Made by a program: the position numbers and the translations under genes | Shown: positions 44,434-53,849 of the stretch, in pieces | Numbering within the stretch: position 1 is the first letter of the stretch | Layout: each line of letters opens with the position of its first letter | From: Pedobacter panaciterrae | GTDB taxonomy: Bacteria > Bacteroidota > Bacteroidia > Sphingobacteriales > Sphingobacteriaceae | Length of the DNA stretch: 64,000 nucleotides | Assembly (NCBI RefSeq): GCF_001636695.1 | Contig: NZ_LGEL01000011.1 | Location: 186,001-250,000, forward strand | Direction of reading: 5' to 3' | The notes under the pieces: model-generated | The model's input: the letters and a program-made list of their open reading frames with translations, nothing else | What the model was told of the DNA's origin: nothing | Database searches by the model: none

Positions 44434-44451
44434 AACGTTATCGGTAACGTT
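44434..44451. promoter_or_regulatory. LacI-type operator before susC
   Basis: AACGTTATCGGTAACGTT is an 18-bp near-perfect palindrome (only the fourth central pair breaks symmetry) with the central CG usual in LacI/GalR operators. It sits at the expected -33 region of the susC promoter. The only LacI-family gene in the window is the one at the far end of the same locus. Confidence 0.7.
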
Positions 44452-44491
44452 GCCATGTTATGACATAGCCTGCTTGGACACAGCGTAGTAT

Positions 44492-44548
44492 CAGGTTGGG
44501 GGTTTGTTCGGGAAATAGGTACCTTTACCCGAACAAACCACCAACCTG
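44492..44548 (-). terminator. Long stem-loop closing the TonB/DUF4249 operon
   Basis: CAGGTTGG plus GGTTTGTTCGGG pairs with CCCGAACAAACC plus CCAACCTG, 20 base pairs with a small bulge and a 16-base loop that itself contains GGTACC. It lies 48 bases beyond the stop of the DUF4249 gene and upstream of the susC promoter, so it would keep the two units apart. There is no T tract. Confidence 0.6.
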
Positions 44549-44595
44549 TCCTTAATCTGTCCTGATTGTGCCCAACAATGGGTAGCAATTTTTGT

Positions 44596-45408
44596 CTACT
44601 TAACTAACATCTGCTTTTTACTAACCGTATGTGCACTAAAATACCCGAGCACATTATTACTGATATTTGAAGGCGGATTTCCTGGTGTTACCCCGCCTCC
44701 AGGGCCATTTTGTGATTGCTGACTTAACGTATTCCAGTAGGTAAATATCTTTTTATCTATGCACTGCATTTCAACATCTACATTATCGCCTGTTTTTAAC
44801 TCATTATCATCATCATTTTTTCCAGCAAAGAACAATACTGTAGGTACATCGTTTCCATCGGTAAAACGGTCATTTTCGGCATAAACTCTTTTTGATTGAA
44901 TACCATTAACTTTCAGCACAAACCGGTATTGATTAGCAACCCCAGCCGGATCTTTATAATGTGCCTGTGTCTGTTTCTGTTTTTCACTGCCAAAGGTAAA
45001 TACCTTTACATCAAGCGAATCGAGTGTTACCGAATCGGGCATGGTTGAAGAAGCTGTATAAAGTGCATTACTTATATTTACTTTAAGGGTATAGGTGCGC
45101 CCAGGCTCCCCTCTAAACGGACCAAAAGTATAGGTACCCGGAGTACTTTCGGTAAATATCCATGAACTGCCCTGATCATCAGTTACATTTACTGTAGCAC
45201 CCTTAACCGGTGGGTAGGTATTACTTTCTGTATAAGGTACAGACTGGCTTATTTTAATGGTTTGCTGCTCTAACTGATTGGTTATATTACCTTCTATCAC
45301 CAATTGGTTTGCAGAAGTATTGATCTCAACATCTATCACTTTTTCACATGAACAGATGCTAATGGATACCGCAATTAGTAGGATTAAATATTTGATTTTT
45401 CTTAGCAT
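44596..45408 (-). CDS. DUF4249-type lipoprotein, partner of a TonB receptor
   Basis: 270 residues with lipoprotein Cys at about 21 (ISICSC). The start (EKVIDVEINTSANQLVIEGNITNQ) and mid-chain PVKGATVNVTDDQG, GRTYTLKV are typical of the DUF4249 family, beta-rich surface lipoproteins found next to TonB receptors in Bacteroidota. Its role is unknown, perhaps like SusD in function. I chose ATG 45408; a GTG one codon earlier is possible. It follows the receptor by 5 bases. Confidence 0.87.
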   Translation of the reverse strand: MLRKIKYLILLIAVSISICSCEKVIDVEINTSANQLVIEGNITNQLEQQTIKISQSVPYTESNTYPPVKGATVNVTDDQGSSWIFTESTPGTYTFGPFRGEPGRTYTLKVNISNALYTASSTMPDSVTLDSLDVKVFTFGSEKQKQTQAHYKDPAGVANQYRFVLKVNGIQSKRVYAENDRFTDGNDVPTVLFFAGKNDDDNELKTGDNVDVEMQCIDKKIFTYWNTLSQQSQNGPGGGVTPGNPPSNISNNVLGYFSAHTVSKKQMLVK

Positions 45409-45413
45409 CACTG

Positions 45414-47741
45414 TTAAAATTTAAAGTTATAAGTTACCGAAGGAATAATACCAAATAAGCTGGTTTGAACTGCTTCGGTTCGTGTTGGATCATTTTCTTT
45501 ATCACGGAATTGGATAGAGTATGGGTTTTTGCGGTTTAATGCATTGTATACACTAAAAGTCCAGCTTGTACGGAACTTCTTAGTCTCTTTGCCTTTTAAG
45601 GTAGCTCCTAAATCCAAACGGGAAGTATATGGCATTCTGTTAGCGTTTCTATCCGTATAATAATAAGTGGTAAGGCCACCTATATTATATTTTCCGGCAG
45701 GGTAAGTAACGGCATTACCTGTGCTGTAAATATAATTAGCAGACACCGTCCAGCGGCGACTAAGGGTGTACATAGCAACCAGGGCAAGATCATGTGTACG
45801 ATCTTGCTTCGCATTAAAATATTTGCCTTTATTGATTTCATCAAACTGACGTTCAGTTTTTGAAAGCGTATAACTTAACCATCCTGTAAGTTTGCCTTTG
45901 GTTTTTTTACCATAAAGCTCAAGTCCGTAGGCCCTGCCCTTGCCATACAACAATTCAGACTCAACATCCTTATTGGCAGTTAGTTCTGCTGCATCTCTAT
46001 AATCTATCTGGTTTTGTAACCATTTATAATAAACCTCGGCAGAAAACTCGAAGATATTGCTCTCGCTATTTTTGAAAAACCCTAAAGCAACCTGATCTGC
46101 AATCTCGGGCTTAATGTTATTGCTGCTCATTACATATTGATCTGTCGGAGAACTGGAGCCTGAATTACTAAGAATGTGAATATTTTGGGTATTGCGGTTG
46201 TATGATGCCTTTATAGAGTTTTTCTCGTTTAAGCTATAACTTGCCGAAAGACGTGGCTCCAGGTTGAAATAGTTTTTAACAAACTCACCGCTTTTATATG
46301 TTGATGAAGAACTTACTTCTCCTGAACTGTTATAGGTATTCAATGTTCCAGGACCCAGAAGGGAAAACTGGCTTAGCCTTAAGCCATACAGCACATTGAA
46401 TTTATCACTAATCGTCCACTCGTCTGATGCGTAAACAGCCAGTTCCAAACCATAACGATTCTCTATAGAAAGTGGATTAAAGCTCGAGTTGGCTGATGTA
46501 GTAATATCAGATGGGGCAATTCTATGGTGGGTGGCATGCAATCCAAATCTTAGGATGTGGTTATTGCTATAATATTGTAAGTCTTCTTTAAAATTAAAAT
46601 CTCTGATCAGTGATTTTACCTTGGCACTGCTACTTTCATCGAGCAGTTGAATAGCATAGCTGTATTTATTGTAAATTAATGAGGTATTTGAAAACAACCT
46701 GTTGTTAAACACGTGGTTTAAGCGAATAGTGGCTGTCGTATTGCCCCAATCGTTGGCAAATAGATCTTTGATCCCAATATTATCCTGACCAAAATAACCC
46801 GAAAGAAACAGTGTATTCTTATCATCAAACTTATAATTTACCTTGGCATTAATATCGTAAAAGTTCAACGTATTATTCTTTAGTGCCGAATCACCAGAGG
46901 CTTTAAGCAAAAGATCTATGTAGGTGCGCCTGGCACTAATCATAAAAGAACTTTTATTTTTAACGATTGGCCCCTCTGCTTTTATGCGCGATGCGATAAG
47001 CCCTAATCCACCTTCAAAGCCATATTCTTTATCATTACCATCCTGCATTTTAACATCAAGTACGGATGATAATCTGCCCCCATATTGTGATGGCATACCA
47101 CCTTTGTACAAGCTTACATCTTTAATCGCATCAGCATTAAAGGTCGAAAAGAAACCCAGCAAATGAGATGAATTGTAAACTGTGGCCTCATCTAAAAGGA
47201 TTAGATTCTGGTCGGAAGCCCCTCCGCGTACAAAAAAACCGGTGTTACCTTCTCCTCCTGCCTTTACTCCCGGCAAAAGTTGTATGGTTTTTAAAACGTC
47301 TTTTTCGCCGAATAGGATAGGCACATTGTCAAGATCTGCCATATTGATCTTATTCAGGCCCATTTGAGGACTTTTTACATTTTCATTCTTCCTTTCGCTG
47401 GCACTTATTACTACTTCCTGTAAATCTGAAGCTGCCGAAAGTTCTATGTTTAGCTTTAAGGCTTTGTTTAAGGTAATTTTCTGGGTATTGCTCTGATAAC
47501 CACTATAGCTAACTATTACGGTATACTCACCTTCGGCCGCAGTAAGGGAATAAAATCCGTATGCATTTGTAGCTATGCCCGAATTTTGAGTTGCGCTTTG
47601 CAGTTTAACTGTTGCGCCAATCAATGTTTCTCCGGTTGAAGCATCCCTCACCGTACCACTTATGGCAAAACGTTGCTGTGCTGATGTAAGAAAAGGTACT
47701 GATGTAATGGAAAATAAAAGGAAAAAGAGGAATGCTTTCAT
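45414..47741 (-). CDS. TonB-dependent receptor paired with DUF4249
   Basis: 775 residues. Signal (ending LTSAQ), carboxypeptidase-regulatory-like domain (about 25-105: FAISGTVRDASTGETLIGAT), a helical linker (SASERKNENVKSPQMGLNKI), plug (about 125-235; GGASDQNLILLDEATVYN) and a beta-barrel ending VTYNFKF. This is the group that carries no SusD. The ligand is unknown. A good promoter lies just upstream. Confidence 0.93.
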   Translation of the reverse strand: MKAFLFFLLFSITSVPFLTSAQQRFAISGTVRDASTGETLIGATVKLQSATQNSGIATNAYGFYSLTAAEGEYTVIVSYSGYQSNTQKITLNKALKLNIELSAASDLQEVVISASERKNENVKSPQMGLNKINMADLDNVPILFGEKDVLKTIQLLPGVKAGGEGNTGFFVRGGASDQNLILLDEATVYNSSHLLGFFSTFNADAIKDVSLYKGGMPSQYGGRLSSVLDVKMQDGNDKEYGFEGGLGLIASRIKAEGPIVKNKSSFMISARRTYIDLLLKASGDSALKNNTLNFYDINAKVNYKFDDKNTLFLSGYFGQDNIGIKDLFANDWGNTTATIRLNHVFNNRLFSNTSLIYNKYSYAIQLLDESSSAKVKSLIRDFNFKEDLQYYSNNHILRFGLHATHHRIAPSDITTSANSSFNPLSIENRYGLELAVYASDEWTISDKFNVLYGLRLSQFSLLGPGTLNTYNSSGEVSSSSTYKSGEFVKNYFNLEPRLSASYSLNEKNSIKASYNRNTQNIHILSNSGSSSPTDQYVMSSNNIKPEIADQVALGFFKNSESNIFEFSAEVYYKWLQNQIDYRDAAELTANKDVESELLYGKGRAYGLELYGKKTKGKLTGWLSYTLSKTERQFDEINKGKYFNAKQDRTHDLALVAMYTLSRRWTVSANYIYSTGNAVTYPAGKYNIGGLTTYYYTDRNANRMPYTSRLDLGATLKGKETKKFRTSWTFSVYNALNRKNPYSIQFRDKENDPTRTEAVQTSLFGIIPSVTYNFKF

Positions 47742-47761
47742 GCTGTTTTGATAATTAAACG

Positions 47762-47796
47762 CAAAATTATCTTATTAGTATGCCATCACCCTCAAA
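47762..47796 (-). promoter_or_regulatory. Promoter of the TonB/DUF4249 operon
   Basis: On the minus strand TTTG (47793-47796) and TAATTTTG (47762-47769) are separated by 23 bases; both match the Bacteroidota consensus, at the long end of the spacing range. Transcription would begin near 47756, about 15 bases before the ATG. Confidence 0.6.
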
Positions 47797-47876
47797 AAAC
47801 TGATGAAGCGGACAAAATCAGGGTTGAAGTGTTCAAAAACTTCCTTGAGTTGCAGAAATAACAGAAGCTATATATA

Positions 47877-47983
47877 AGCTGCCGTCATCTCGACCATAGG
47901 AGAGATCTCTTGAACTATGCAAAATTACCTCGCGGCTACTTCATGAACAAGAGATATCTCCTATGGTCGAGATGACGGCGGCT
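47877..47983. repeat. REP-like long inverted repeat
   Basis: Two 39-base arms (47877-47915 and 47945-47983) are reverse complements with about four mismatches; the inner part GTCATCTCGACCATAGGAGA is perfect. The loop is 29 bases. The GTCATCTCGACC...GAGATCTC type of sequence recurs between genes in Sphingobacteriaceae and is, I believe, a REP/BIME-type mobile palindrome. It lies between the pirin gene's end and the promoter of the TonB/DUF4249 operon and may also act as a terminator. Confidence 0.85.
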
Positions 47984-47998
47984 TTAAACAATCTGTTT

Positions 47999-48871
47999 CT
48001 AATCCTCCAATACGCCAAATTTTCCCATGTTGAAATCAACAATCGCTTCTCTGATTTCCTCTTCGGTATTCATTACGAACGGTCCGTAGCTTACAATGGG
48101 TTCATTCAAAGGTTTCCCACTTAGCAACAAAACAACACTTTGCTGATTTGCTTTAATATGGATCTGTTCACCTTTGTTTTCAAACAAAACAAAGCTATGT
48201 TCTCCGACTATTTCATCGTTTACCTGAACACTTCCGTTTACAACTAATAAAGCTGTATTGTGGCCGGCCGGAATACTGGTAGTAGTTTCGGCACCTTCAT
48301 TCAATTTAATGTCAAACAGGTTTACCGGACTGTAAGTTTCAGCAGGACCTGCAACACCATTAAAGTTTCCGGCAATTACATTTACCTGGCCACCATTGTC
48401 TCCAAGCTGCACTTTACCCATACCACCTTTGGTCAACTCCTGGTAATGCGGCGCTGTTGATTTATCCTTTTTAGGAAGGTTAACCCATAACTGAACCATT
48501 TCAAAAGGCCCTCCTTTTTTTGAGAAAGCTTCTTCATGGTATTCTTTATGCAAGATCCCTTTACCGGCAGTCATCCATTGTACATCACCAGAGTTGATTA
48601 CTCCGCTACTTCCGGTGCTATCATGGTGCGCTACACTTCCTTTATAAGCAATGGTTACTGTTTCAAAACCTTTGTGAGGGTGAACGCCAACACCTCTAAG
48701 ATGATCTGAAGGTCCAAAATCGTACTCAGGATTAAAGTCCAATAGTAAAAACGGACTTATTCTCTCCTGCGGAATGCCTGCGCCAGGGATATAATTAAAT
48801 ACCCTGAAACCATCGCCAACCATATGCGGACGATCAGAATTTATCACGATTTTTTCAATTAACTTTTTCAT
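47999..48871 (-). CDS. Pirin-family cupin protein
   Basis: 290 residues. Double cupin: GVGVHPHKGFETVTIAYKG and the second histidine pair HHDSTG, then MTAGKGILHKEYHEE, the metal-binding block of pirins; residues 225 onward form the second cupin (NTALLVVNGSVQVNDE). Bacterial pirins include quercetinases and redox-related proteins; the role here is unknown. Start: AAAAGGAG before ATG 48871 decides against a longer frame from 48901. Confidence 0.92.
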   Translation of the reverse strand: MKKLIEKIVINSDRPHMVGDGFRVFNYIPGAGIPQERISPFLLLDFNPEYDFGPSDHLRGVGVHPHKGFETVTIAYKGSVAHHDSTGSSGVINSGDVQWMTAGKGILHKEYHEEAFSKKGGPFEMVQLWVNLPKKDKSTAPHYQELTKGGMGKVQLGDNGGQVNVIAGNFNGVAGPAETYSPVNLFDIKLNEGAETTTSIPAGHNTALLVVNGSVQVNDEIVGEHSFVLFENKGEQIHIKANQQSVVLLLSGKPLNEPIVSYGPFVMNTEEEIREAIVDFNMGKFGVLED

Positions 48872-48933
48872 TTTAATTCTCCTTTTAATAGTGTAATACA
48901 AAGTTATCCTAATTAAATGGGCTGTTAATTGAT

Positions 48934-51663
48934 CTAGGATAAGAACTGTACCGTAGTATTTAAGCTTTCATTCGTTTTAATGTTAATCTTCTTACTGCTG
49001 ATAATCCGTAATTCAGCACCATTCTGTTTAAATTGAACAGGAATATTTTGAGCGCCCAGCATCACGGAAACCGATTTTACAGTACCTGAACCGATTTTAT
49101 TAAAGGCCAGTTCCTTTAATTGCAATTCGCCGTATTTTAAATTTAGGGTGTGTAACTGTTTAGCACCTGTTTTTTTCTGTGAATAACTACCCCAACCATT
49201 GGCTGATGTAAATGGTGCTTTAAAATTCTCTGCATTCCAGGCAGGTGAGAATTTGATATAACCTTTGGGGCCATGATATTCAAATCCGCAGGCGTTAATA
49301 AAGGTTCCGTAACTTGCCATGGCCCTTGCATAATGGTCGCTGCATTCAATCTCATTAAATGGATTTCTCTTAGCTGCATGATATCTATCGTGAATAGATC
49401 TGGTAAGAATCAGGCTTTCTTCTATCATACCTTCGGCCATTAGATGCGCTGCAACCTGATGTTCAAATCCACTCATGCATTCATGAAAGTAACCCAATTG
49501 CCATGTTACATTTTCGCCAAAGGGTTTAGGTTCGTTATGTGGGTTTGTATTCATCACCATTCCTCCTTCTCCCGGCAACGCATATGGCCTGCCTCCTACG
49601 TGGGTTTTTATATATGGCCCCACATCAGTAGTAAAGTTATATTTCCATAACGCCTTTAGTGCGGCAACGGCTTTATCTTTACTCAATACCCTTGGCAGCC
49701 CTACCTGAAATGCCCAGCTCTGACCATATACCTGATCAATATGACAGGTATTATAAGAGCCCAGGTTTTTACGCCCCTGAACCTTATCTGGACGATGGAT
49801 AAAGTATTCGCCATTAAACAGTTCCTGTTCCATGTTCTTACGGCCATTAGCAACATAGGTTTGGCAGGTTTGAGCAAAAGAGGTATCATTAATTTCCTCT
49901 GCCATAGCCTGCCCTGCCCTTGCCGCAGCAATGCAAAGTCCCACAATCCAGGCAATTTCTCCCTCCCATACCGCATCCAGTGTATTCTCCATTGGTGTAT
50001 CAGTCATACCGTCGCCGTTCTTATCCTGATCCAGCATGAACTGAATTGCCTTTTTAATTTTTGGCCAGTTGGTTTGCAAAAAGGTATTGTCGCCGCTCAT
50101 TTGATGTTCGCGATAAAACCTTAGTATAGTACCTGCTTGTCCGTCAATGGCAGGTCTGCTCTCATTTTCTGCACGGAAAATAATAGCGCCATTATCTTCC
50201 TTAAACCCAACACCTAAATCTACCCGATGCCTTAAGTCGCGCTCCAGTTCCGGAAATATCCTGGCTACCGCTTGTGCATATTGCCATACATGTGTACAGG
50301 TTCCTGCACAGGCTCCAACCCCCTCCCAGCTCCAGAACCTGCCGTCAGCAAAGCGATAAGTATTGGCAGTTGCCAGTGTATCTATATTAATAAAAGTACG
50401 CTCCAGGAACCAGTATGGCAAGGTTGAGTCATTCCATGTAGCACTCCACAACTCTGTTGTTTTGGTTAGATTTTCAAAATTCGATTGCAGGTATGAACTC
50501 ACTGCGCCAGCATCCTTAAATCTGGTGGCGTAATGAAATCCATGTTCTGCATCCTTCACTATTTTCTTAAGATTAACATTTGCGTTATTGAAATGCCAGC
50601 TGATTGAATAATCGGCCCTGATTGATTTATCCGGACTAAGGGCTTCTGTAACTTCAATTCCACCTACAAGCTTTTCTGGTGCATCTGCAGATGCAAAACT
50701 GGTAACCGGAGCATTGAAATGCTTGTCTGTAACTGGCCACGGATTGATAGAAGCATAGGTTTTACCTTTTGTTTTGTGTAAAGTAAAACACATGGTGCCG
50801 CTATCCTGGGCATTTTTCAATTCATCATTTGCGGCTTCAAAAGAAGAAAAGATAGTACTCGAGTTTTCAATTGTTGAAACCTCATTTTTTCTCTTTCCTG
50901 TATTTATCTTTCCGCTTAATTTATTAACCCCATTCTCCATCCAGCCTAAAACAGAAACATTTATAGTACTGCTGGTGGTATTTTTTATTTCTAGTCGTAA
51001 AATGGTTGCAGGTAAAGCCGAATTCTGTGCATCTAAAGGAATAAATGGAGAATACACCTTGAGGTATACTGCAACGGGAAAATCTTTACTACTGTATTTG
51101 ATGGTAGCCATTGGGTAGGCTGGTTTAAATTCGATCTCATCCCAATGTGCTTCACTTAATTCTTTGATAAAAGTTTTACCATTAACTACAGCTTTTACGG
51201 CAAATCCCTGTTCTAAAACGCGGATATTATTGGCTATAGCCGGTTCTATGTAGGCAGAACCATCCCTTGTGCGAATCTTTCTTACTTCTGTTCCATCATT
51301 CCAGTTCACTATTTTAGGTTCTATTCCTTCTTGTGCACCTTCAAAAGTTTCATTGTAAATTTGCCATAACCAAAGTCGCCCGTCGCCACCAATATATACT
51401 GTTCCGGCATGGAGGCCGCCAACAGGCATTCCAATATATTTAAATTCGTTTTTACTTTTAAAGTAAGCAGTCTCTTTACCCCTATTGAAAAGAGATCTGA
51501 TCCATCGAGGATCTAAATTCTTTTTTTCGGGTATGTTATGAAGCGGGTAGTCTAAAGCAAATATACTTTTACCCCATACCGGGAACTGTACCGCTGCAAG
51601 ACTGGCCGTAAGAATACCTGCTTTTTTAATAAAATCTCTTCTATTGGATGGTTTATTGTGCAT
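48934..51663 (-). CDS. GH116-like glycoside hydrolase (non-lysosomal glucosylceramidase-like)
   Basis: 909 residues with a Tat-type signal (NRRDFIKKAG). The N-terminal beta-sandwich (about 75-390) begins with GMPVGGLHAGTVYIGGDGRL, and the (alpha/alpha)6-barrel (about 415-830) has CTHVWQYAQAVARIFPELER, DKNGDGMTDTPMENTLDAVW and the C-terminal GHECMSGFEHQ-like FHECMSGFEHQVA. This is the arrangement of GH116 enzymes (beta-glucosidase, beta-xylosidase, glucosylceramidase GBA2). I could not assign the nucleophile with confidence, since the residue after WQY is Ala where the classical enzyme has Glu. An 8-bp inverted repeat (51665-51672 and 51703-51710) lies just before the start codon. Confidence 0.82.
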   Translation of the reverse strand: MHNKPSNRRDFIKKAGILTASLAAVQFPVWGKSIFALDYPLHNIPEKKNLDPRWIRSLFNRGKETAYFKSKNEFKYIGMPVGGLHAGTVYIGGDGRLWLWQIYNETFEGAQEGIEPKIVNWNDGTEVRKIRTRDGSAYIEPAIANNIRVLEQGFAVKAVVNGKTFIKELSEAHWDEIEFKPAYPMATIKYSSKDFPVAVYLKVYSPFIPLDAQNSALPATILRLEIKNTTSSTINVSVLGWMENGVNKLSGKINTGKRKNEVSTIENSSTIFSSFEAANDELKNAQDSGTMCFTLHKTKGKTYASINPWPVTDKHFNAPVTSFASADAPEKLVGGIEVTEALSPDKSIRADYSISWHFNNANVNLKKIVKDAEHGFHYATRFKDAGAVSSYLQSNFENLTKTTELWSATWNDSTLPYWFLERTFINIDTLATANTYRFADGRFWSWEGVGACAGTCTHVWQYAQAVARIFPELERDLRHRVDLGVGFKEDNGAIIFRAENESRPAIDGQAGTILRFYREHQMSGDNTFLQTNWPKIKKAIQFMLDQDKNGDGMTDTPMENTLDAVWEGEIAWIVGLCIAAARAGQAMAEEINDTSFAQTCQTYVANGRKNMEQELFNGEYFIHRPDKVQGRKNLGSYNTCHIDQVYGQSWAFQVGLPRVLSKDKAVAALKALWKYNFTTDVGPYIKTHVGGRPYALPGEGGMVMNTNPHNEPKPFGENVTWQLGYFHECMSGFEHQVAAHLMAEGMIEESLILTRSIHDRYHAAKRNPFNEIECSDHYARAMASYGTFINACGFEYHGPKGYIKFSPAWNAENFKAPFTSANGWGSYSQKKTGAKQLHTLNLKYGELQLKELAFNKIGSGTVKSVSVMLGAQNIPVQFKQNGAELRIISSKKINIKTNESLNTTVQFLS

Positions 51664-51755
51664 ACTGATATATCTGGTTCAATTAATTAAAACTAAACAG
51701 TTTATATCAGATAATATTGAATATGCCAAAATCGCTTAACATTATGACAAAATCC

Positions 51756-53120
51756 TCAACTTCTCAAATGCCAGGCTTTAGGTTTGGTAAAAGCGCGTAG
51801 CCCCTGATGAGATAAGGTAGCTCCTATGCCCGAATGTTTTCTGCCACTCCATGGCACACCTGCACTTACCCTATCACAGCAATTCCAATAGCCTGTGCCC
51901 GAATCAACTTGTGAAAGAATATGTTCTGCCCTGTCTCTGCTATCAGAATAAACCGCAGCTGTTAATCCGTAAGCAGTATCCTTCATCATCTCTAAAGCTT
52001 CATCATCGTCTGATACCTTCATAATTCCAATGATGGGACCAAAGCTTTCTTCCTGCATCACTTTCATATCGTTAGTTACATTGGTTAAAACTGTAGGTTC
52101 AAAATAATGCCCAATATTGCCAACCCGATTACCACCCTCTAATAAAGTTGCACCCTTTTCTAATGCATCCTCAACCTGATGTTTTAGTACACTAATCTGT
52201 TCCTTTCTTGTTAAAGGGCCTATGTAAACACGTTCTTCTGTGGGCTGACCTAACTGCCATGACTTTACCTCTTTTACAAAAGCAGCAACATAATCGTCAT
52301 ATACTTTTTCATGCACGTAAATACGTTCAACTGCACAGCAACTTTGCCCGTTGTTATAGAAGGCACCATCGGCTGTACCCGCAGCTACTGCGGCAATATC
52401 CTTTACATCATCTGCAACATACAATGGGTCTTTACCACCAAGCTCGAGCTGACAAGGAACCATCTTTTTGGCTACTCTTTCGTAAATATGTTTTCCTGTT
52501 TTGTAAGATCCGGTAAAGAAATATCCATCGAAATTCATATCCAGCAAATGCTCTCCTGTTTGTTTAGCACCAATAGCTATCTGAAAAACGTTTTCAGGCA
52601 CACCTGCTTTTTTAAGCAAACGTTCAATTTCGAGTCCTGTTAAAGATGCATATTCTGAGGGTTTGTACATCACGGCATTTCCGGCAAGCAGGGCTGGCAC
52701 AAATACGTTTACCCCAACCAGATATGGATAGTTCCAGGCAGATATGTTGCAGATTACACCAAGCGGATCATAAGAGATTTTCTCTTTCAACTCATCTGTA
52801 TCGGTAACCCACTCATCTGAAAGGTATTTTTCTGCATTGCTCATCATCCATTGAATCCTTGTTCTGGCTCCGTTAAGTTCATTGCGAGACTGCTGTAAGG
52901 GCTTGCCTACCTCAGAAGTAAGTATTGCGGCAAGCTTTTCTTTTTCAAGATCAAGCAGATCATGAAACCGATGGATAACCGCAATACGTCCTTTTAATGA
53001 TTGCTTTGCCCAATGTTTTTGAGCAGCTTTAAGCAGGTTGTACTTATTATCTAACGATGGTCTGTCGTTTTCTATTAGTATCGTAATAATTTCTTCTGTA
53101 GCCGGATTTACAACATTCAT
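51756..53120 (-). CDS. NAD(P)-dependent aldehyde dehydrogenase of the gamma-glutamyl amino-alcohol operon
   Basis: 454 residues, cytoplasmic. Catalytic Cys261 (NNGQSC) and general base Glu226 (LELGGK) are present, with NISAWNYPY and the FFTGSYKTGK cofactor loop; the length is typical of succinate-semialdehyde-type enzymes. Its ATG overlaps the stop of the gamma-glutamyl hydrolase by 4 bases, so the two are coupled. In the proposed route it would oxidise gamma-glutamyl-aminoacetaldehyde to gamma-glutamylglycine. Confidence 0.9.
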   Translation of the reverse strand: MNVVNPATEEIITILIENDRPSLDNKYNLLKAAQKHWAKQSLKGRIAVIHRFHDLLDLEKEKLAAILTSEVGKPLQQSRNELNGARTRIQWMMSNAEKYLSDEWVTDTDELKEKISYDPLGVICNISAWNYPYLVGVNVFVPALLAGNAVMYKPSEYASLTGLEIERLLKKAGVPENVFQIAIGAKQTGEHLLDMNFDGYFFTGSYKTGKHIYERVAKKMVPCQLELGGKDPLYVADDVKDIAAVAAGTADGAFYNNGQSCCAVERIYVHEKVYDDYVAAFVKEVKSWQLGQPTEERVYIGPLTRKEQISVLKHQVEDALEKGATLLEGGNRVGNIGHYFEPTVLTNVTNDMKVMQEESFGPIIGIMKVSDDDEALEMMKDTAYGLTAAVYSDSRDRAEHILSQVDSGTGYWNCCDRVSAGVPWSGRKHSGIGATLSHQGLRAFTKPKAWHLRS

Positions 53121-53833
53121 CTTTTATGATTTTTTACTGCTTCAATAAACTGTTCTTTAACTTTCTGGGAAAGTGGGTTTGATTCCTTCTCTTTCATTCT
53201 TTCGGGGTGCCATTGTACGCCAAGCATAAAAGCTTTATCGGTTTTATCTTTAAATTCCAACGCTTCAATGATGCCGTCCTCAGTATCTGAATAGGCACTG
53301 ACCATTAAATTATTGCCAATATACGCAGGATTAACTCCCTGATGATGGGCACTGTTTACTTCCCCTTTTTCTACTCCTGTTACGCTATACAACAGGCTGT
53401 CCTTTTTAACATTTACGCCATGGACTTTGTCTTCAGTACCTTTTTTATGGATTTGATTTACCTGCTCTCCATTGTCTTCAAACACTTTCCCGCCTTCAAG
53501 AATGTTAACATACTGCATCCCACGGCAAATTCCCAGAACAGGTACCTGGTGAAATTGAGAATAAGAATAAATCTGTAGCTCAAATTGATCTCTTTCAGGT
53601 AAAAAAGCATCCGGCTTATGCGGATAATCGCTGGCACCGCCATACAATTCCGGTACCACGTCTATACCTCCGGTTAAAACAAAACCATCGCATTGCTGAA
53701 AGTCATAGATATTATCTTTTTGAAAAGAAAGCTCTATAAGTTCAATCTCATCGCCCAGTTCCTGTGGGCTAAACCAATTCCAGTAGTTCTGGAAATTGGT
53801 TTCCGTATAGCTTATCCCAATTTTTTTCTTCAT
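53117..53833 (-). CDS. Gamma-glutamyl hydrolase of class I glutamine amidotransferase fold (PuuD-like)
   Basis: 238 residues, cytoplasmic. Nucleophile Cys103 in VLGICRGMQYVN, then the His/Glu pair in GVQWHPER; GFVLTGGIDVVPELYGG near the start fits the gamma-Glu-GABA hydrolase group. It would release glutamate and the acid product (glycine in the ethanolamine case). It lies 16 bases after the alcohol dehydrogenase gene. Confidence 0.88.
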   Translation of the reverse strand: MKKKIGISYTETNFQNYWNWFSPQELGDEIELIELSFQKDNIYDFQQCDGFVLTGGIDVVPELYGGASDYPHKPDAFLPERDQFELQIYSYSQFHQVPVLGICRGMQYVNILEGGKVFEDNGEQVNQIHKKGTEDKVHGVNVKKDSLLYSVTGVEKGEVNSAHHQGVNPAYIGNNLMVSAYSDTEDGIIEALEFKDKTDKAFMLGVQWHPERMKEKESNPLSQKVKEQFIEAVKNHKR

Positions 53834-53849
53834 CAGAATATATTGTTAT

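Noticed and set aside
47877-47983. Plain intrinsic terminator only
   Set aside because: The arms are far longer than a terminator needs, there is no T tract, and an arm-like copy occurs inside another gene; a REP-type repeat explains it better.
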